From contig DFOS01000024.1 of the NCBI GenBank assembly GCA_002376845.1, forward strand, positions 186,001 to 250,000: a stretch of DNA of 64,000 nt, read 5' to 3'. Both the position numbers and the translations under genes were made by a program. This stretch comes from Bdellovibrionaceae bacterium UBA3535 (GTDB lineage Bacteria > Bdellovibrionota > Bdellovibrionia > Bdellovibrionales > UBA840). The notes below the pieces were generated by a model. It ran no database searches. It saw only the letters and a program-made list of their open reading frames with translations, and was not told the DNA's origin. How positions within the stretch are numbered: position 1 is the stretch's first letter; each line of letters begins with the position of its first letter. Below, piece after piece: positions 43,304-51,622 of the stretch.

Positions 43304-44080
43304 ATGTGGCTAGTATTTATTTTCTATATTTTTGCACAGCAAGAATCCTATAAGGATATCGTGTCCAAAGCTCAGCGACTAACCCTTTTGCGTGAGCGCC
43401 CTAAGGCAGTGCAAATGTTAAAGCTCGTTTTAGATAAAAAACAATTACAGCCAAATGAAAAACAAGAAGTCGTCGCGGCCTTTGACCGAATTACAGAGGT
43501 CTTTTTAAAAGATCGAACCCAAACCCTATATAGCAAAGCAATATCGTTAAAATCCAAAGATACTGTTAGGGCGTTAGACGCTCTAGAGGAAGCATTAAGC
43601 CTCGAGCCTTATAATATCCTCCTACACCTAGAAAAGGCCGTTATTGCGGTAAAATCAGATGGTTGTAAGGATGATGCCGAAATGGCAAAAAAGGGTTTAG
43701 AAGTAAATCCTTACTACAAAGAAATGCTTGGTATTTATTACCAGGCGCATGTTTGTTTGGACCAGAGCTTAGATATCAATATAGATAGTGCAGTATCACC
43801 TGAGGGTATAGAGGCAATCTATATAAATGCTCTGCAATCTTTTTTGGTTAAGGATTACGCCCGTGCACTAAATAGCATAGACCAAGGAATAAAGTCCCAT
43901 AAATATGCGGCTCACTTGTATTGGGTAAAAGACAAAATTTTACAAGTAAAGGGTCTTTCACAAGAGAATAACTACAGTTTGTGGCGGCAAGCTTGCAAGC
44001 AGGATGAAAACCCGCTAAAAAAATACCCATGGACAATCGATGTGTGCTCACAGCTTTTAAAAGCAGAAAACTCCAACTAA
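43304..44080 (+). CDS. Exported TPR-like protein of unknown function
   Basis: A 258-residue protein with a short signal-like N-terminus (MWLVFIFYIFAQQ) and helical repeats such as LALEEALSLEPYNILLHLEK and ALNSIDQGIKSHKYAAHLYW, suggesting tetratricopeptide-type scaffolding. Four cysteines occur (GCKDDAE, VCLDQS, ACKQ, CSQLL). I do not recognise a family. The gene lies 43 bases after ftsK and overlaps the following small lipoprotein by 52 bases, so it belongs to the unit leading into dapF. It probably acts in the periplasm. Confidence 0.65.
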   Translation: MWLVFIFYIFAQQESYKDIVSKAQRLTLLRERPKAVQMLKLVLDKKQLQPNEKQEVVAAFDRITEVFLKDRTQTLYSKAISLKSKDTVRALDALEEALSLEPYNILLHLEKAVIAVKSDGCKDDAEMAKKGLEVNPYYKEMLGIYYQAHVCLDQSLDINIDSAVSPEGIEAIYINALQSFLVKDYARALNSIDQGIKSHKYAAHLYWVKDKILQVKGLSQENNYSLWRQACKQDENPLKKYPWTIDVCSQLLKAENSN

Positions 44081-44223
44081 TTATTTTAGTTGCCTTGCTA
44101 TCAGCGTGTGGAATTAAAAGTGACCCTGTGCCTCCAGTAAATCCGGTAAATTGGGGCAGTGGCTTGCAAAAGTCAGATACAAACAAAAAGCAGAAAAAAG
44201 AGAAAAAAGATGAAAATCGCTAA
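44029..44223 (+). CDS. LptM-like small lipoprotein
   Basis: A 64-residue lipoprotein with lipobox LLSAC. The mature form starts CGIKSDPVPPVNP, which matches the LptM (YifL) pattern of a cysteine followed by GxK and a proline-rich stretch (E. coli CGLKGPLYFPP). In E. coli the lptM gene also lies directly upstream of dapF, as here. LptM stabilises LptD during lipopolysaccharide-transporter assembly. The conserved GPLY is only partly kept. The start is uncertain because it lies inside the upstream gene without a good Shine-Dalgarno; a GTG at 44044 is an alternative. The tail is lysine-rich. Confidence 0.7.
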   Translation: MDNRCVLTAFKSRKLQLIILVALLSACGIKSDPVPPVNPVNWGSGLQKSDTNKKQKKEKKDENR

Positions 44224-44947
44224 ATACCAAGGTTGTGGTAACGATTTTATAATTAGCGAAGATGCCGACTTTAATAAGCTAAAATCGAACACGGACATTA
44301 TAAAAAAGTTGTGCCAACGTAAATATTCTGTTGGAGCTGATGGCTTTGTATATTTAGAAAAAAATGATAAGGGCTTCCGTTGGGATTTTTGGAATGCCGA
44401 TGCTAGTGAAGCAGAAATGTGCGGCAATGCCGCTCGCTGTGTGGCTGCGTATGCTTATGATCGTTATCAATTAAGCCAATTCGTTCTCGATACTAAATGT
44501 GGCAAGCTTTGTCTTGCAAAAGCAGGTGAAGGCTATTCCGTTGAGATGCCAAAGATTAGCGAATTAAAAATAATTCAGGAAGACGTTTGTTTTATTAATA
44601 CAGGTGTGCCCCATGTTTTGCTGATAAAGCCAAAAAATGAAAAAGCCCTTATAAAAGAATATCGCTATTATGATAACGGCATTGATGCGAGCGGTTGCAA
44701 TGTTAGTGTTGTAGAAAAAGATTCGAAAGGCATAAAAGTAAAAACCTTTGAAAGAGGAGTGGAAGGTTTTACCTTGGCCTGCGGCACGGGTGCGGTGGCA
44801 GCCGCAGCGTACTTTCATCAACAGCAGGGCATGAATGATGTGGCTTTATCCATGCCAGGCGGTGACTTGCGCATCCGCTTTCAAAGCAATAAGGTTTTTC
44901 TGGAGGGCCCCGCCCTAAAAGTATTTGAAGGAGAAGCAAATGTATAA
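44210..44947 (+). CDS. dapF: Diaminopimelate epimerase DapF
   Basis: DapF converts LL- to meso-diaminopimelate for peptidoglycan and lysine. From the ATG inside the preceding gene the protein has 245 residues, about 30 shorter than E. coli. It starts MKIAKYQGCGNDFII. The catalytic cysteines are in EMCGNAARC and LACGTGAVAAA, and DFWNADASEAE is preserved. The longer frame upstream encodes a Lys/Arg-rich stretch and is disfavoured. It overlaps the lipoprotein gene by 14 bases and dapA by 8, so dapF-dapA-dapB are one unit. Confidence 0.96.
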   Translation: MKIAKYQGCGNDFIISEDADFNKLKSNTDIIKKLCQRKYSVGADGFVYLEKNDKGFRWDFWNADASEAEMCGNAARCVAAYAYDRYQLSQFVLDTKCGKLCLAKAGEGYSVEMPKISELKIIQEDVCFINTGVPHVLLIKPKNEKALIKEYRYYDNGIDASGCNVSVVEKDSKGIKVKTFERGVEGFTLACGTGAVAAAAYFHQQQGMNDVALSMPGGDLRIRFQSNKVFLEGPALKVFEGEANV

Positions 44948-45812
44948 AGGTATTTACACAGCACTCATTGGCCCATTTAAAAATAATGTATTTGATGTTG
45001 AATCTTTTGAGCATTTAATTACCAGCCAAATACAAGCAGGTGTGGATGGTTTTGTAGTAAACGGTACGACTGCGGAAAGTCCTAATCTAAATCAAGAAGA
45101 AGTGCTGGCTGCATTACACATAGTGAAAAACCTATGTATGGAGCAAAAAATCATCGTTGGTTGTGGGTCCAATTCAACCCATAAAACCATTTCTTTAGCC
45201 CAGGCCCTTGAAAAAGAAGGTGGTTTTGACGCCTTTTTATTGGTTGTTCCTTATTACAACAAGCCGACACAAGAGGGTTTGTACCAGCATTTTAAAGCCA
45301 TTCACGACAATACCAATAAGGACATAATTTTATACAATGTGCCTGGCAGAACGATAACTAGTTTAGAGCCAGAAACCTGTGCGCGGCTTTCGAAGCTCGA
45401 CCGAATCGTGGGACTAAAAGATGCCACAGGAGACATGGAATACTATAAAAAAACGCGTGATCTATGCGGACCATCCTTTTCCATTTTAAGCGGTGATGAT
45501 GCTACTTTTGCGGAATTCGCTTTGCTTGGCGGAAATGGTTGCATTTCGGTTCTTTCGCATTTGTTTGCAGCCCCAATGAAGGCGTGTTTTCATAAAGCTA
45601 TTGAAAGCGATAGCTCTGCCAAGGCAGACTACGAAAGCTATCAAAAAATCTGCAAGCTACTTTTTCAAGAGCCGAGTCCTGCCCCGGTAAAATATGCATT
45701 GAAAAAAATGGGAATTATATCAGAGAATAGTTTGCGGCTACCGCTGGTAACAGTTACAGAAAATTTGGCACAAGAAATAGATCAAGAATTACAAAGGCTA
45801 AAAGTAATATGA
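44940..45812 (+). CDS. dapA: 4-hydroxy-tetrahydrodipicolinate synthase DapA
   Basis: DapA condenses pyruvate and aspartate semialdehyde, the first committed step to diaminopimelate and lysine. From the ATG, which follows AAGGAGAA, the protein has 290 residues; the longer TTG-started frame has no suitable ribosome-binding site. It has the TIM-barrel signatures FVVNGTTAESPNL, YNVPGRT with the active tyrosine, and GLKDATGDMEY with the Schiff-base lysine. It overlaps dapF by 8 bases and dapB by 4. Confidence 0.97.
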   Translation: MYKGIYTALIGPFKNNVFDVESFEHLITSQIQAGVDGFVVNGTTAESPNLNQEEVLAALHIVKNLCMEQKIIVGCGSNSTHKTISLAQALEKEGGFDAFLLVVPYYNKPTQEGLYQHFKAIHDNTNKDIILYNVPGRTITSLEPETCARLSKLDRIVGLKDATGDMEYYKKTRDLCGPSFSILSGDDATFAEFALLGGNGCISVLSHLFAAPMKACFHKAIESDSSAKADYESYQKICKLLFQEPSPAPVKYALKKMGIISENSLRLPLVTVTENLAQEIDQELQRLKVI

Positions 45813-46465
45813 AATTCATTGTATTTGGTGCGTCTGGTAAGATGGGTGAACTCATTATTAAAGAGGCCGAGGCAAAGGGTCACGACTTTCTTAAGGGCTT
45901 TTCTTCTGTAGAGGATTTAGAAGAAATTGTTCGTCCGGATGTTGCGATTGATTTCTCTCATGCTGATTTTTTTGATGAAGCTCTCTCGTATTGTATGGCA
46001 AACAAGATCCCTCTGGTTAGCGGAACCACCGGACTTAGTGGCGTGCAAGAGCAAAACTACCGAGAGGCAGCCAATGTAATTCCGTTGTTATGGGCGTCGA
46101 ATACAAGCATGGGAATACAAGTTCTTCGAAGTCTGTTAAAGCCATTGGCTTGCATAGCAGATTGGGATTACCATATTGTAGAAAGTCATCATATTCATAA
46201 AAAAGATGCGCCATCCGGTACGGCAAAAACTTTGCAGCAGGACATTCAACAAATCATCCATAAAGATGTGGAGATCTCAGCCATTCGAGGCGGCGGTATT
46301 TTTGGTGAACACGAAATTCGTATAATGGGAGAGGCAGAGACAATAAGCTTAAAGCATACAGCACTTTCTAGAAAGCTATTTGCCCAGGGAGCTGTTAAGG
46401 CCGCGGAGTTTTTGGCTGGCCAATCTATAGGTTTGTTCACCATGGATGATGTTTTGGAGGTATGA
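45809..46465 (+). CDS. dapB: 4-hydroxy-tetrahydrodipicolinate reductase DapB
   Basis: DapB reduces the DapA product with NAD(P)H. The 218-residue protein is shorter than the E. coli enzyme (273) but complete: FGASGKMGE nucleotide loop at the start, VAIDFSHADFF, LVSGTTGL, ASNTSMGI, and ESHHIHKKDAPSGTAK with the substrate-binding and catalytic His/Lys set. The missing residues lie in the nucleotide domain, a known short DapB variant. It overlaps dapA by 4 bases and its stop is next to the TTG start of the FolK-like gene. Confidence 0.95.
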   Translation: MKFIVFGASGKMGELIIKEAEAKGHDFLKGFSSVEDLEEIVRPDVAIDFSHADFFDEALSYCMANKIPLVSGTTGLSGVQEQNYREAANVIPLLWASNTSMGIQVLRSLLKPLACIADWDYHIVESHHIHKKDAPSGTAKTLQQDIQQIIHKDVEISAIRGGGIFGEHEIRIMGEAETISLKHTALSRKLFAQGAVKAAEFLAGQSIGLFTMDDVLEV

Positions 46466-46981
46466 TTGAAAACCGCCATAGTTTCTGTTCTTCATACCAA
46501 TGCAAAAGACTTAAAAGCTCTGTCTGATATGCTTTTGCATTTGAAAGATATAGCCAATATAGAAAAGGTTTCATCGGTTTATGAACTTACCCATGCAGAC
46601 ACGCCGGAGCAGGTGCAACACTTAAGCCCAATTGGACAGGCTTTAAGCCTTTGTTTTTTGCTAAGTTTTGAGGGGGCAAGCATGGAGCTCAATGAAAAAT
46701 TAAAAGAGCTCGAAAAACAAAGCAACCAGGGATTAGATGGTTCCAGTATCTATGTACAGCTCTTAGCCTTTGAAAATGAGATTTCCATGTTGCCGTCCTT
46801 AAGCCTTCCAGATCCTAGTTTGCATACCGATGGCAAGTATTTAAAGCCCGCCAGTGAAATCTACCCCAATTATTTACACCCTGTTTTGGACCAAACCCTA
46901 TCAGAAATACTTTATAAATTAGAAAATATAGATGGGGTGCAATTTTATGCGCGTAGTAAATCGCTGGAAGAATTATCGTAG
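46466..46981 (+). CDS. HPPK (FolK)-like protein lacking catalytic residues
   Basis: A 171-residue protein started by TTG after GGAGG. By eye it aligns with hydroxymethyldihydropterin pyrophosphokinase: VSSVYEL matches VSSxYRT, then a LEKQ region, and LSLPDPSLHTDGKYLKPASE continuing to EIYPNYLHPVL matches LTVPHYDMKNRGFMLWPLFE and EIAPELVFP. The catalytic block is lost: RTLDLDIML reads SSIYVQLLA, so Arg92, Asp95 and Asp97 become Ser, Tyr and Gln; His115 and Arg121 are Asp and Asp. It is therefore probably not a pyrophosphokinase. It may be a pseudoenzyme or a protein with a new task. Translation follows dapB directly. Confidence 0.6.
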   Translation: MKTAIVSVLHTNAKDLKALSDMLLHLKDIANIEKVSSVYELTHADTPEQVQHLSPIGQALSLCFLLSFEGASMELNEKLKELEKQSNQGLDGSSIYVQLLAFENEISMLPSLSLPDPSLHTDGKYLKPASEIYPNYLHPVLDQTLSEILYKLENIDGVQFYARSKSLEELS

Positions 46982-47028
46982 CTAGATATATAAAGAAGTG
47001 TTAATTATACGATGATTAGGAGTTCAAA

Positions 47029-47670
47029 ATGAAATTTTTTATTGATACGGCAGATATTGAAGAAATTCGCAAGGCCAATCAAAGAGGTTGGGTCGATGGA
47101 GTAACGACCAATCCATCCTTGGTTGCTAAAACGGGCAAAGACTTTCACTCCGTCATAACGGAAATCACCCAAGAAATATCAGGTCCAGTTAGTGCCGAGG
47201 TAATCAGTCTGGAAGCGGAAGGCATGTACAAAGAGGGCTTGGAGCTGGCAAAGGTTGCTGACAACGTGGTAATCAAAGTTCCCATGACCGAAGAGGGCTT
47301 AGTGGCTTGCCGTAAATTTTCAGCGGATGGCATTAAGACCAATGTCACCCTAGTTTTTTCTGCTATCCAAGCCTTACTAGCCGCAAAAGCTGGTGCAAGC
47401 TATGTTTCCCCATTCGTAGGTAGATTGGATGATATTGGCAGTCTTGGCATGGACTTGATTGAGCAAATCGTGCAAATCTATGGCCAATACAATTTTTCCA
47501 CCGAGATCCTGGTAGCCAGTGTTCGACACCCCGCACATTTATTGGAGGCGGCGATGATGGGTGCCGATGTAGCCACCATCCCTTATAAGGTAATGCAGCA
47601 GCTTTGTAAGCATCCTTTAACCGACAAAGGAATTGATAAATTCCTGAGTGATTGGCAACAAAACCAATAA
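47029..47670 (+). CDS. tal: Transaldolase / fructose-6-phosphate aldolase family
   Basis: A 213-residue TalC-type enzyme of the small transaldolase subfamily, acting in the non-oxidative pentose-phosphate pathway. MKFFIDTADIEEIRKANQRG is the standard opening; GVTTNPSLVAK, IKVPMTEEGL (with the Schiff-base lysine), TNVTLVFSAIQA, SPFVGRLDD and VASVRHPAHLLEAAMMGAD follow. The active-site tyrosine or phenylalanine that separates aldolase from transaldolase cannot be settled by eye, although transaldolase is more common. TAGGAG precedes the start. Confidence 0.93.
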   Translation: MKFFIDTADIEEIRKANQRGWVDGVTTNPSLVAKTGKDFHSVITEITQEISGPVSAEVISLEAEGMYKEGLELAKVADNVVIKVPMTEEGLVACRKFSADGIKTNVTLVFSAIQALLAAKAGASYVSPFVGRLDDIGSLGMDLIEQIVQIYGQYNFSTEILVASVRHPAHLLEAAMMGADVATIPYKVMQQLCKHPLTDKGIDKFLSDWQQNQ

Positions 47671-48135
47671 ATGACTATTCATGCCTACTCAAAACTAATT
47701 CTTCTTTGCCTAGTCATTTCTGCCTGTGCCACTGGCTCCAAGGTAGAAGGTCTTGAATATTCAATTTTGAGTATCAAAAAAGCGGTGGAGAAGCATTTAC
47801 CGGGGCCACTGCATTCACTTAGTGAAAACGGCAGAGTATACAAAACCAAAGCATTTCGCTTGCCCCTCTACTACCAAACCAAGGTCTATAAAACGAAGGG
47901 TCTTCTGCCTGAAAGGGCCTACGCTAAGATAGCGATATTAGGAGACAGAAGACCCTACACATTGGCTGTAGAAATTGAGATCGAAGAGCTCATGGGCATG
48001 CAAAACGGCAAGCCGCGTTATCAAGTCTGCTGCCGTCACCGGGAATACGAAAAGAACCTGGCCAAAGAGATCAAAGACTATCTAGTCAAACGTAAGGATA
48101 ATCAGGACTTAATTGACGACTTTCGCCCCTTCTAA
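47671..48135 (+). CDS. Lipoprotein of unknown function
   Basis: A 154-residue protein with a clear lipobox (LVISAC). The mature part, from CATGSKVEG, contains YSILSIKKAVEKHLPGPL and KIAILGDRRPYTLAVEIEIE, a small alpha/beta domain with many Lys and Arg and two adjacent cysteines (QVCCRHRE). No family is recognised. It starts one base after the transaldolase stop with no room for a separate promoter, so it is cotranscribed with tal. Outer-membrane localisation is likely. Confidence 0.65.
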   Translation: MTIHAYSKLILLCLVISACATGSKVEGLEYSILSIKKAVEKHLPGPLHSLSENGRVYKTKAFRLPLYYQTKVYKTKGLLPERAYAKIAILGDRRPYTLAVEIEIEELMGMQNGKPRYQVCCRHREYEKNLAKEIKDYLVKRKDNQDLIDDFRPF

Positions 48136-48152
48136 ATAGACTATTCATAGGA

Positions 48153-48164
48153 CTGACTAGTCAG
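48153..48164. repeat. 12-bp perfect palindrome
   Basis: CTGACTAGTCAG is a perfect 12-base palindrome in the gap before the 723-residue secreted protein gene. It could be an operator. No similar copy was noticed elsewhere in the window. Confidence 0.4.
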
Positions 48165-48167
48165 AGT

Positions 48168-48183
48168 CTCGAACGGAATCGAG
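48168..48183 (+). promoter_or_regulatory. Hairpin adjoining a start codon
   Basis: CTCGA and TCGAG pair around ACGGAA and end two bases before the ATG. The only purine-rich ribosome-binding candidate (GGAA) lies in the loop, so the structure may control translation. Confidence 0.35.
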
Positions 48184-48184
48184 T

Positions 48185-50356
48185 ATGAATATTGGCAGCT
48201 TAGGATGGCTCATCACATTTGCGTTTTTATTTATTCCAAAATCCCTTGGATTGTTGGAAGTTGCCTATTTACCTGAACTCAATATTTCTTTTAAAAAAAC
48301 TACGGTTTTGTTGGCAGCTTTAAAAGATTCGCAGTTGCAAAACAGTCAAAGCATAGTCTTTCGAAGCGGCGAATTTGAAGAGCTTAAAATAGATCCGGTG
48401 CAACCAGAAGTAATCTCTAGCCCAAGCCAGCAAATAACGATCAATATTAAAGAAGGTTTAACTTTGTCGAAAGAAAACATTCTGTTTATCAGCCGGCAAA
48501 AAAACTACGAAGCTCTGGAAAGGCTTTCTGCGAATCTAGAGCCAGGTCAGGTAAATCGTTTGATGGCTAGTGGTAGTGCAAGGGAAATATTGGAAGATAA
48601 TTACCATGTGCCAACAGTCAAAGAAGTGGCGAGAAAGCTAGTAGAAGAAGAATTGCAAAAAGCAGCAAAGCAAGAAACAAGCTCGAAGGATTTAAATATC
48701 AACCCACTGGAAGATCAACTGGAAAACCGCCGTTTTGTGGTGTATCGCCCGAAATCAAAACCGAAGTCCCCTTCGGACTCGCGTGATAGAGCAGATAATA
48801 AAGATCGCAAACGCCAAATTGCAAAAACTACGCCGCCAAAAGATGAAGGGGCTCCGGCTGGGGATGATGTGCAGACGGTTGCAGCTGCCTTTGTTGATGA
48901 TAGCGAAGAGTCGATACCATCTAAGCAAGCACATAACATAAAAGGAACTTTCTCATTGGTGCAGGGAGTAGCCCTACTGCCGCAACATCGCCTGGTGATC
49001 TATCACGAATACCAAAATGAAGTTTTAAGCACTGCCCATACAAGTATTCAATCTGCAAGTTTTGATCTATATGTTGAAAGTTTAGTTGGCGAGATAGTAG
49101 GACATATTGAGGATGAGGATGGCTTCATCATTGCTGAAGGCAGAATTTCTTTGGATGGCATCAAGGACTCTAGCTATAAACTTAGCGGTTTTTATTTGCC
49201 TATAAGCCCATACTACAATGGCTGGTTTATTAAAACTATTTCTGCCTATTCATTTGATGACTACATACAAGTAGAGCCCAATGTTTTGTTTAATATGGCT
49301 GGTGCAAGGCCCATTTATGAAACGGGTGAGCAAGCATTGTTTGAAAATCGCTACATTGATAACGGTTCAACCTCAAATCTTTCGTTCCAGGGCAAGGGCT
49401 CATGGACTACAACAAAATATGTTGAAGCAGGGAAAAAACAAAATATTCCAATGTTTGACGATTCCATGGTGAATGCTTTATTGGCAACACTAAAAGATCA
49501 AGGTATGCAGGTAGATCCTTACTCAAATGGAATTATTTGGGGGAAAATTAAAACCGAGGGCAGAAGCGGGGCTGGAGCCAGGGTTCGTTTGTCACAGGAA
49601 GATGCTTTTGGGCCCGCTTATCTAGATGATTATTATCTTGCAAAGACAGATCTACCCATTACCACTCGCAACGGTTATTTTATTTTTGTCGGAGTTCGAC
49701 CAGGGCAACATACTTTGGAGTTCTCTTTCAGAGGAAAAAGGGTGGCAAAGGCCATCGAGGTTTCTAGAGGAAATATCTCCTATGTTGATATAGATTTTAA
49801 TCAAAAGGTACGCCAGAAGTTAAGCATTCAGCAAATGCATGAAGAGGTAGAGTCTGAAATAGAATCATATATTGTGGGTAACAGTGATACTCAAGTGGTG
49901 CAATCGCAACCGCTAGTGGTTCAATCAGTAGCAGCCAGTACGACCAATTTATTTGAGTTCCGATTAAAAGAAGGTGCCTTTATATATCGAACTCATCTTA
50001 GTCAGAGCCATAAAAATGTCGCATTGAAAATGTTGCCTGAAGAAAAGCTGGATGACTACTATGCGAAAAATCAGTGGGATAGTGCCATAGTGGGCTTTAT
50101 AGAAGATATAAATACATTTTCGGCTGTGTTCTTGAATCAACAAAGCATTGAGGAGCAGATAGTTTATTTTGATAAGAATGGCGATTTGATTCCAAGTTTT
50201 GAAGTGAGTTCGAGGTGGCAAGAAGTTACGGGCTATATCATTCCCAATGTGCCGCCGGGCTCACACCACTTGCAAATTTTTGATACTAGCGGCCAGCAAA
50301 GCATTCATTATATTATTCATTCGGAAGGTCTAATTTATCTAATTCCACAAAGCTAA
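48185..50356 (+). CDS. Large exported protein of unknown function
   Basis: A 723-residue protein that I cannot assign. An N-terminal hydrophobic segment (LGWLITFAFLFIPKSLGLL) suggests export. Residues about 150-250 are low-complexity and charged (RPKSKPKSPSDSRDRADNK), like a flexible linker. The rest looks beta-rich, with a carboxypeptidase-regulatory-like patch in IKTEGRSGAGARVRLSQED and FIFVGVRPGQHTLEFSF, the pattern of surface-exposed beta-sandwich modules, and a second such patch in GYIIPNVPPGSHHLQIFDTS. Its end overlaps the convergent lytic transglycosylase gene by 44 bases. The call as a cell-surface or envelope protein is inference. Confidence 0.65.
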   Translation: MNIGSLGWLITFAFLFIPKSLGLLEVAYLPELNISFKKTTVLLAALKDSQLQNSQSIVFRSGEFEELKIDPVQPEVISSPSQQITINIKEGLTLSKENILFISRQKNYEALERLSANLEPGQVNRLMASGSAREILEDNYHVPTVKEVARKLVEEELQKAAKQETSSKDLNINPLEDQLENRRFVVYRPKSKPKSPSDSRDRADNKDRKRQIAKTTPPKDEGAPAGDDVQTVAAAFVDDSEESIPSKQAHNIKGTFSLVQGVALLPQHRLVIYHEYQNEVLSTAHTSIQSASFDLYVESLVGEIVGHIEDEDGFIIAEGRISLDGIKDSSYKLSGFYLPISPYYNGWFIKTISAYSFDDYIQVEPNVLFNMAGARPIYETGEQALFENRYIDNGSTSNLSFQGKGSWTTTKYVEAGKKQNIPMFDDSMVNALLATLKDQGMQVDPYSNGIIWGKIKTEGRSGAGARVRLSQEDAFGPAYLDDYYLAKTDLPITTRNGYFIFVGVRPGQHTLEFSFRGKRVAKAIEVSRGNISYVDIDFNQKVRQKLSIQQMHEEVESEIESYIVGNSDTQVVQSQPLVVQSVAASTTNLFEFRLKEGAFIYRTHLSQSHKNVALKMLPEEKLDDYYAKNQWDSAIVGFIEDINTFSAVFLNQQSIEEQIVYFDKNGDLIPSFEVSSRWQEVTGYIIPNVPPGSHHLQIFDTSGQQSIHYIIHSEGLIYLIPQS

Positions 50357-51431
50357 TTTGTTGGGGATATTCTTTGTTAAAGAATAGGTCTTTGTAGCGT
50401 TCACCATAAAGGGCAGCCAAAAAACTAGGGTAAAAATTTTGCGAGGCAAAGCCAAAGCGACGTGAATCATATCTACGAATGATTCGGGTAATGTCCTTTG
50501 TCCCTAAGGCTTTGGTGGCCCTACGCATACCTGATGGCCCGTGGTTATAAGCAGTAATTGCTAGAGGCCAAGATTTTAATATATTCATTTTTTGCTTAAA
50601 TAAAACGGCGGCAACTTCGGTAGAGGCATAAATATCACTTCGAAGATCCTTGCCTCTTTTGATAAGCCCTAATTTGCGTCCTATATTTGGCATGATTTGC
50701 CAAACCCCTTTTGCTCCAGCTTTGGAGTGAGCTTTAATATTGAAGCTAGATTCCACCAGGGGAACTCGCGTAAGCTCTAAAGGCAAGCGATGTTTAGAAA
50801 AGATCTCCTCCATATTTTCTAGATGCGGAGCGCTTCTTTCTAATCCTTTTAAGAAATGGTCTCGCTGCCCGACTTGTACACGAATTCTTGTGGCAGCTGC
50901 GCGAATATGCCGAGACTTCCTAAAGTGTTGTAAAATAAATTTTTCATCTTCATTTAAGTTGTGGTGTGATTTTTTTCTGGCAAGTCGGTTCAAAGTATAT
51001 TTCCAATGGGCACGGCGCTGGTTTAATTTGCGTTTTGCCTTATGGTAACGGGCCCAATAAGCCCCTTCGCCCTGCATTTCTTTTTTTAGATCAAAGACCT
51101 CATACACAACCCATGGATAATCCGCATCGTGTAGAATGTGTAGGTTAGAGTCATATTTAGTATAAATATTTAACCAAAAACCGACTCGTTTTTTTAAGGC
51201 CTCAGGTATGTGAAAATCTTCACTAATTCGCCTATCAAAATCACTAAGAATTCTGCTAGAGCTCAAGTCTAAATTGTTTAGAGCAATGGGATGCGATAGT
51301 GGGCTTGGTATATATATGTCTACCGGCTGCTCCATATAAAAAGGTACCTGATCTATATAGAACAGATCGATACTGGCTGGCAGCCTATTGGCAGCGTATA
51401 GATGAAAAGAAAATAACAGGCTAAGTAGCAT
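50313..51431 (-). CDS. Lytic transglycosylase, MltD/SLT-like
   Basis: A murein hydrolase of 372 residues that cleaves peptidoglycan with anhydro-muramyl products. A signal peptide (MLLSLLFSFHLYAANR) leads to a helical region (about 20-200) and the SLT catalytic domain (about 215-345). The catalytic glutamate lies in RVPLVESSFN, followed by SKAGAKGVWQIMPNIGRKLG, DLRSDIYASTEVAA and WPLAITAYNHGPSGMRRA. No LysM module follows. It acts in the periplasm, either in growth of the own wall or in prey-wall digestion. Confidence 0.92.
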   Translation of the reverse strand: MLLSLLFSFHLYAANRLPASIDLFYIDQVPFYMEQPVDIYIPSPLSHPIALNNLDLSSSRILSDFDRRISEDFHIPEALKKRVGFWLNIYTKYDSNLHILHDADYPWVVYEVFDLKKEMQGEGAYWARYHKAKRKLNQRRAHWKYTLNRLARKKSHHNLNEDEKFILQHFRKSRHIRAAATRIRVQVGQRDHFLKGLERSAPHLENMEEIFSKHRLPLELTRVPLVESSFNIKAHSKAGAKGVWQIMPNIGRKLGLIKRGKDLRSDIYASTEVAAVLFKQKMNILKSWPLAITAYNHGPSGMRRATKALGTKDITRIIRRYDSRRFGFASQNFYPSFLAALYGERYKDLFFNKEYPQQISFVELDKLDLPNE

Positions 51432-51599
51432 AAGCTATATAGGAGCAAGGCCTATGCCTATTTTAGATAGTCTATATTGCATTTGAGCCAGTGGGTGACG
51501 GAAAAGGGCATACACTTTGAAAGAAAGTGGCATATTAGCCCATTAAAACCAAAGGTGACCACGGATCAAATTAGGCGATTTAGTGCTTAAACCGGGTCG

Positions 51600-51616
51600 G
51601 CTTTTATTATAAAAGC
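51600..51616. repeat. 17-bp near-palindrome upstream of a nuclease gene
   Basis: GCTTTTAT-T-ATAAAAGC is a perfect inverted repeat of 8-bp arms around one base, 6 bases before the beta-CASP gene ATG. It may be an operator or a small mRNA hairpin covering the ribosome-binding region. Confidence 0.4.
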
Positions 51617-51622
51617 TATGGT

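Noticed and set aside
51432..51622. Possible tRNA or small RNA in the 191-base gap
   Set aside because: No cloverleaf or conserved RNA motif; only a short CACTTT/AAAGTG repeat and the near-palindrome are visible.
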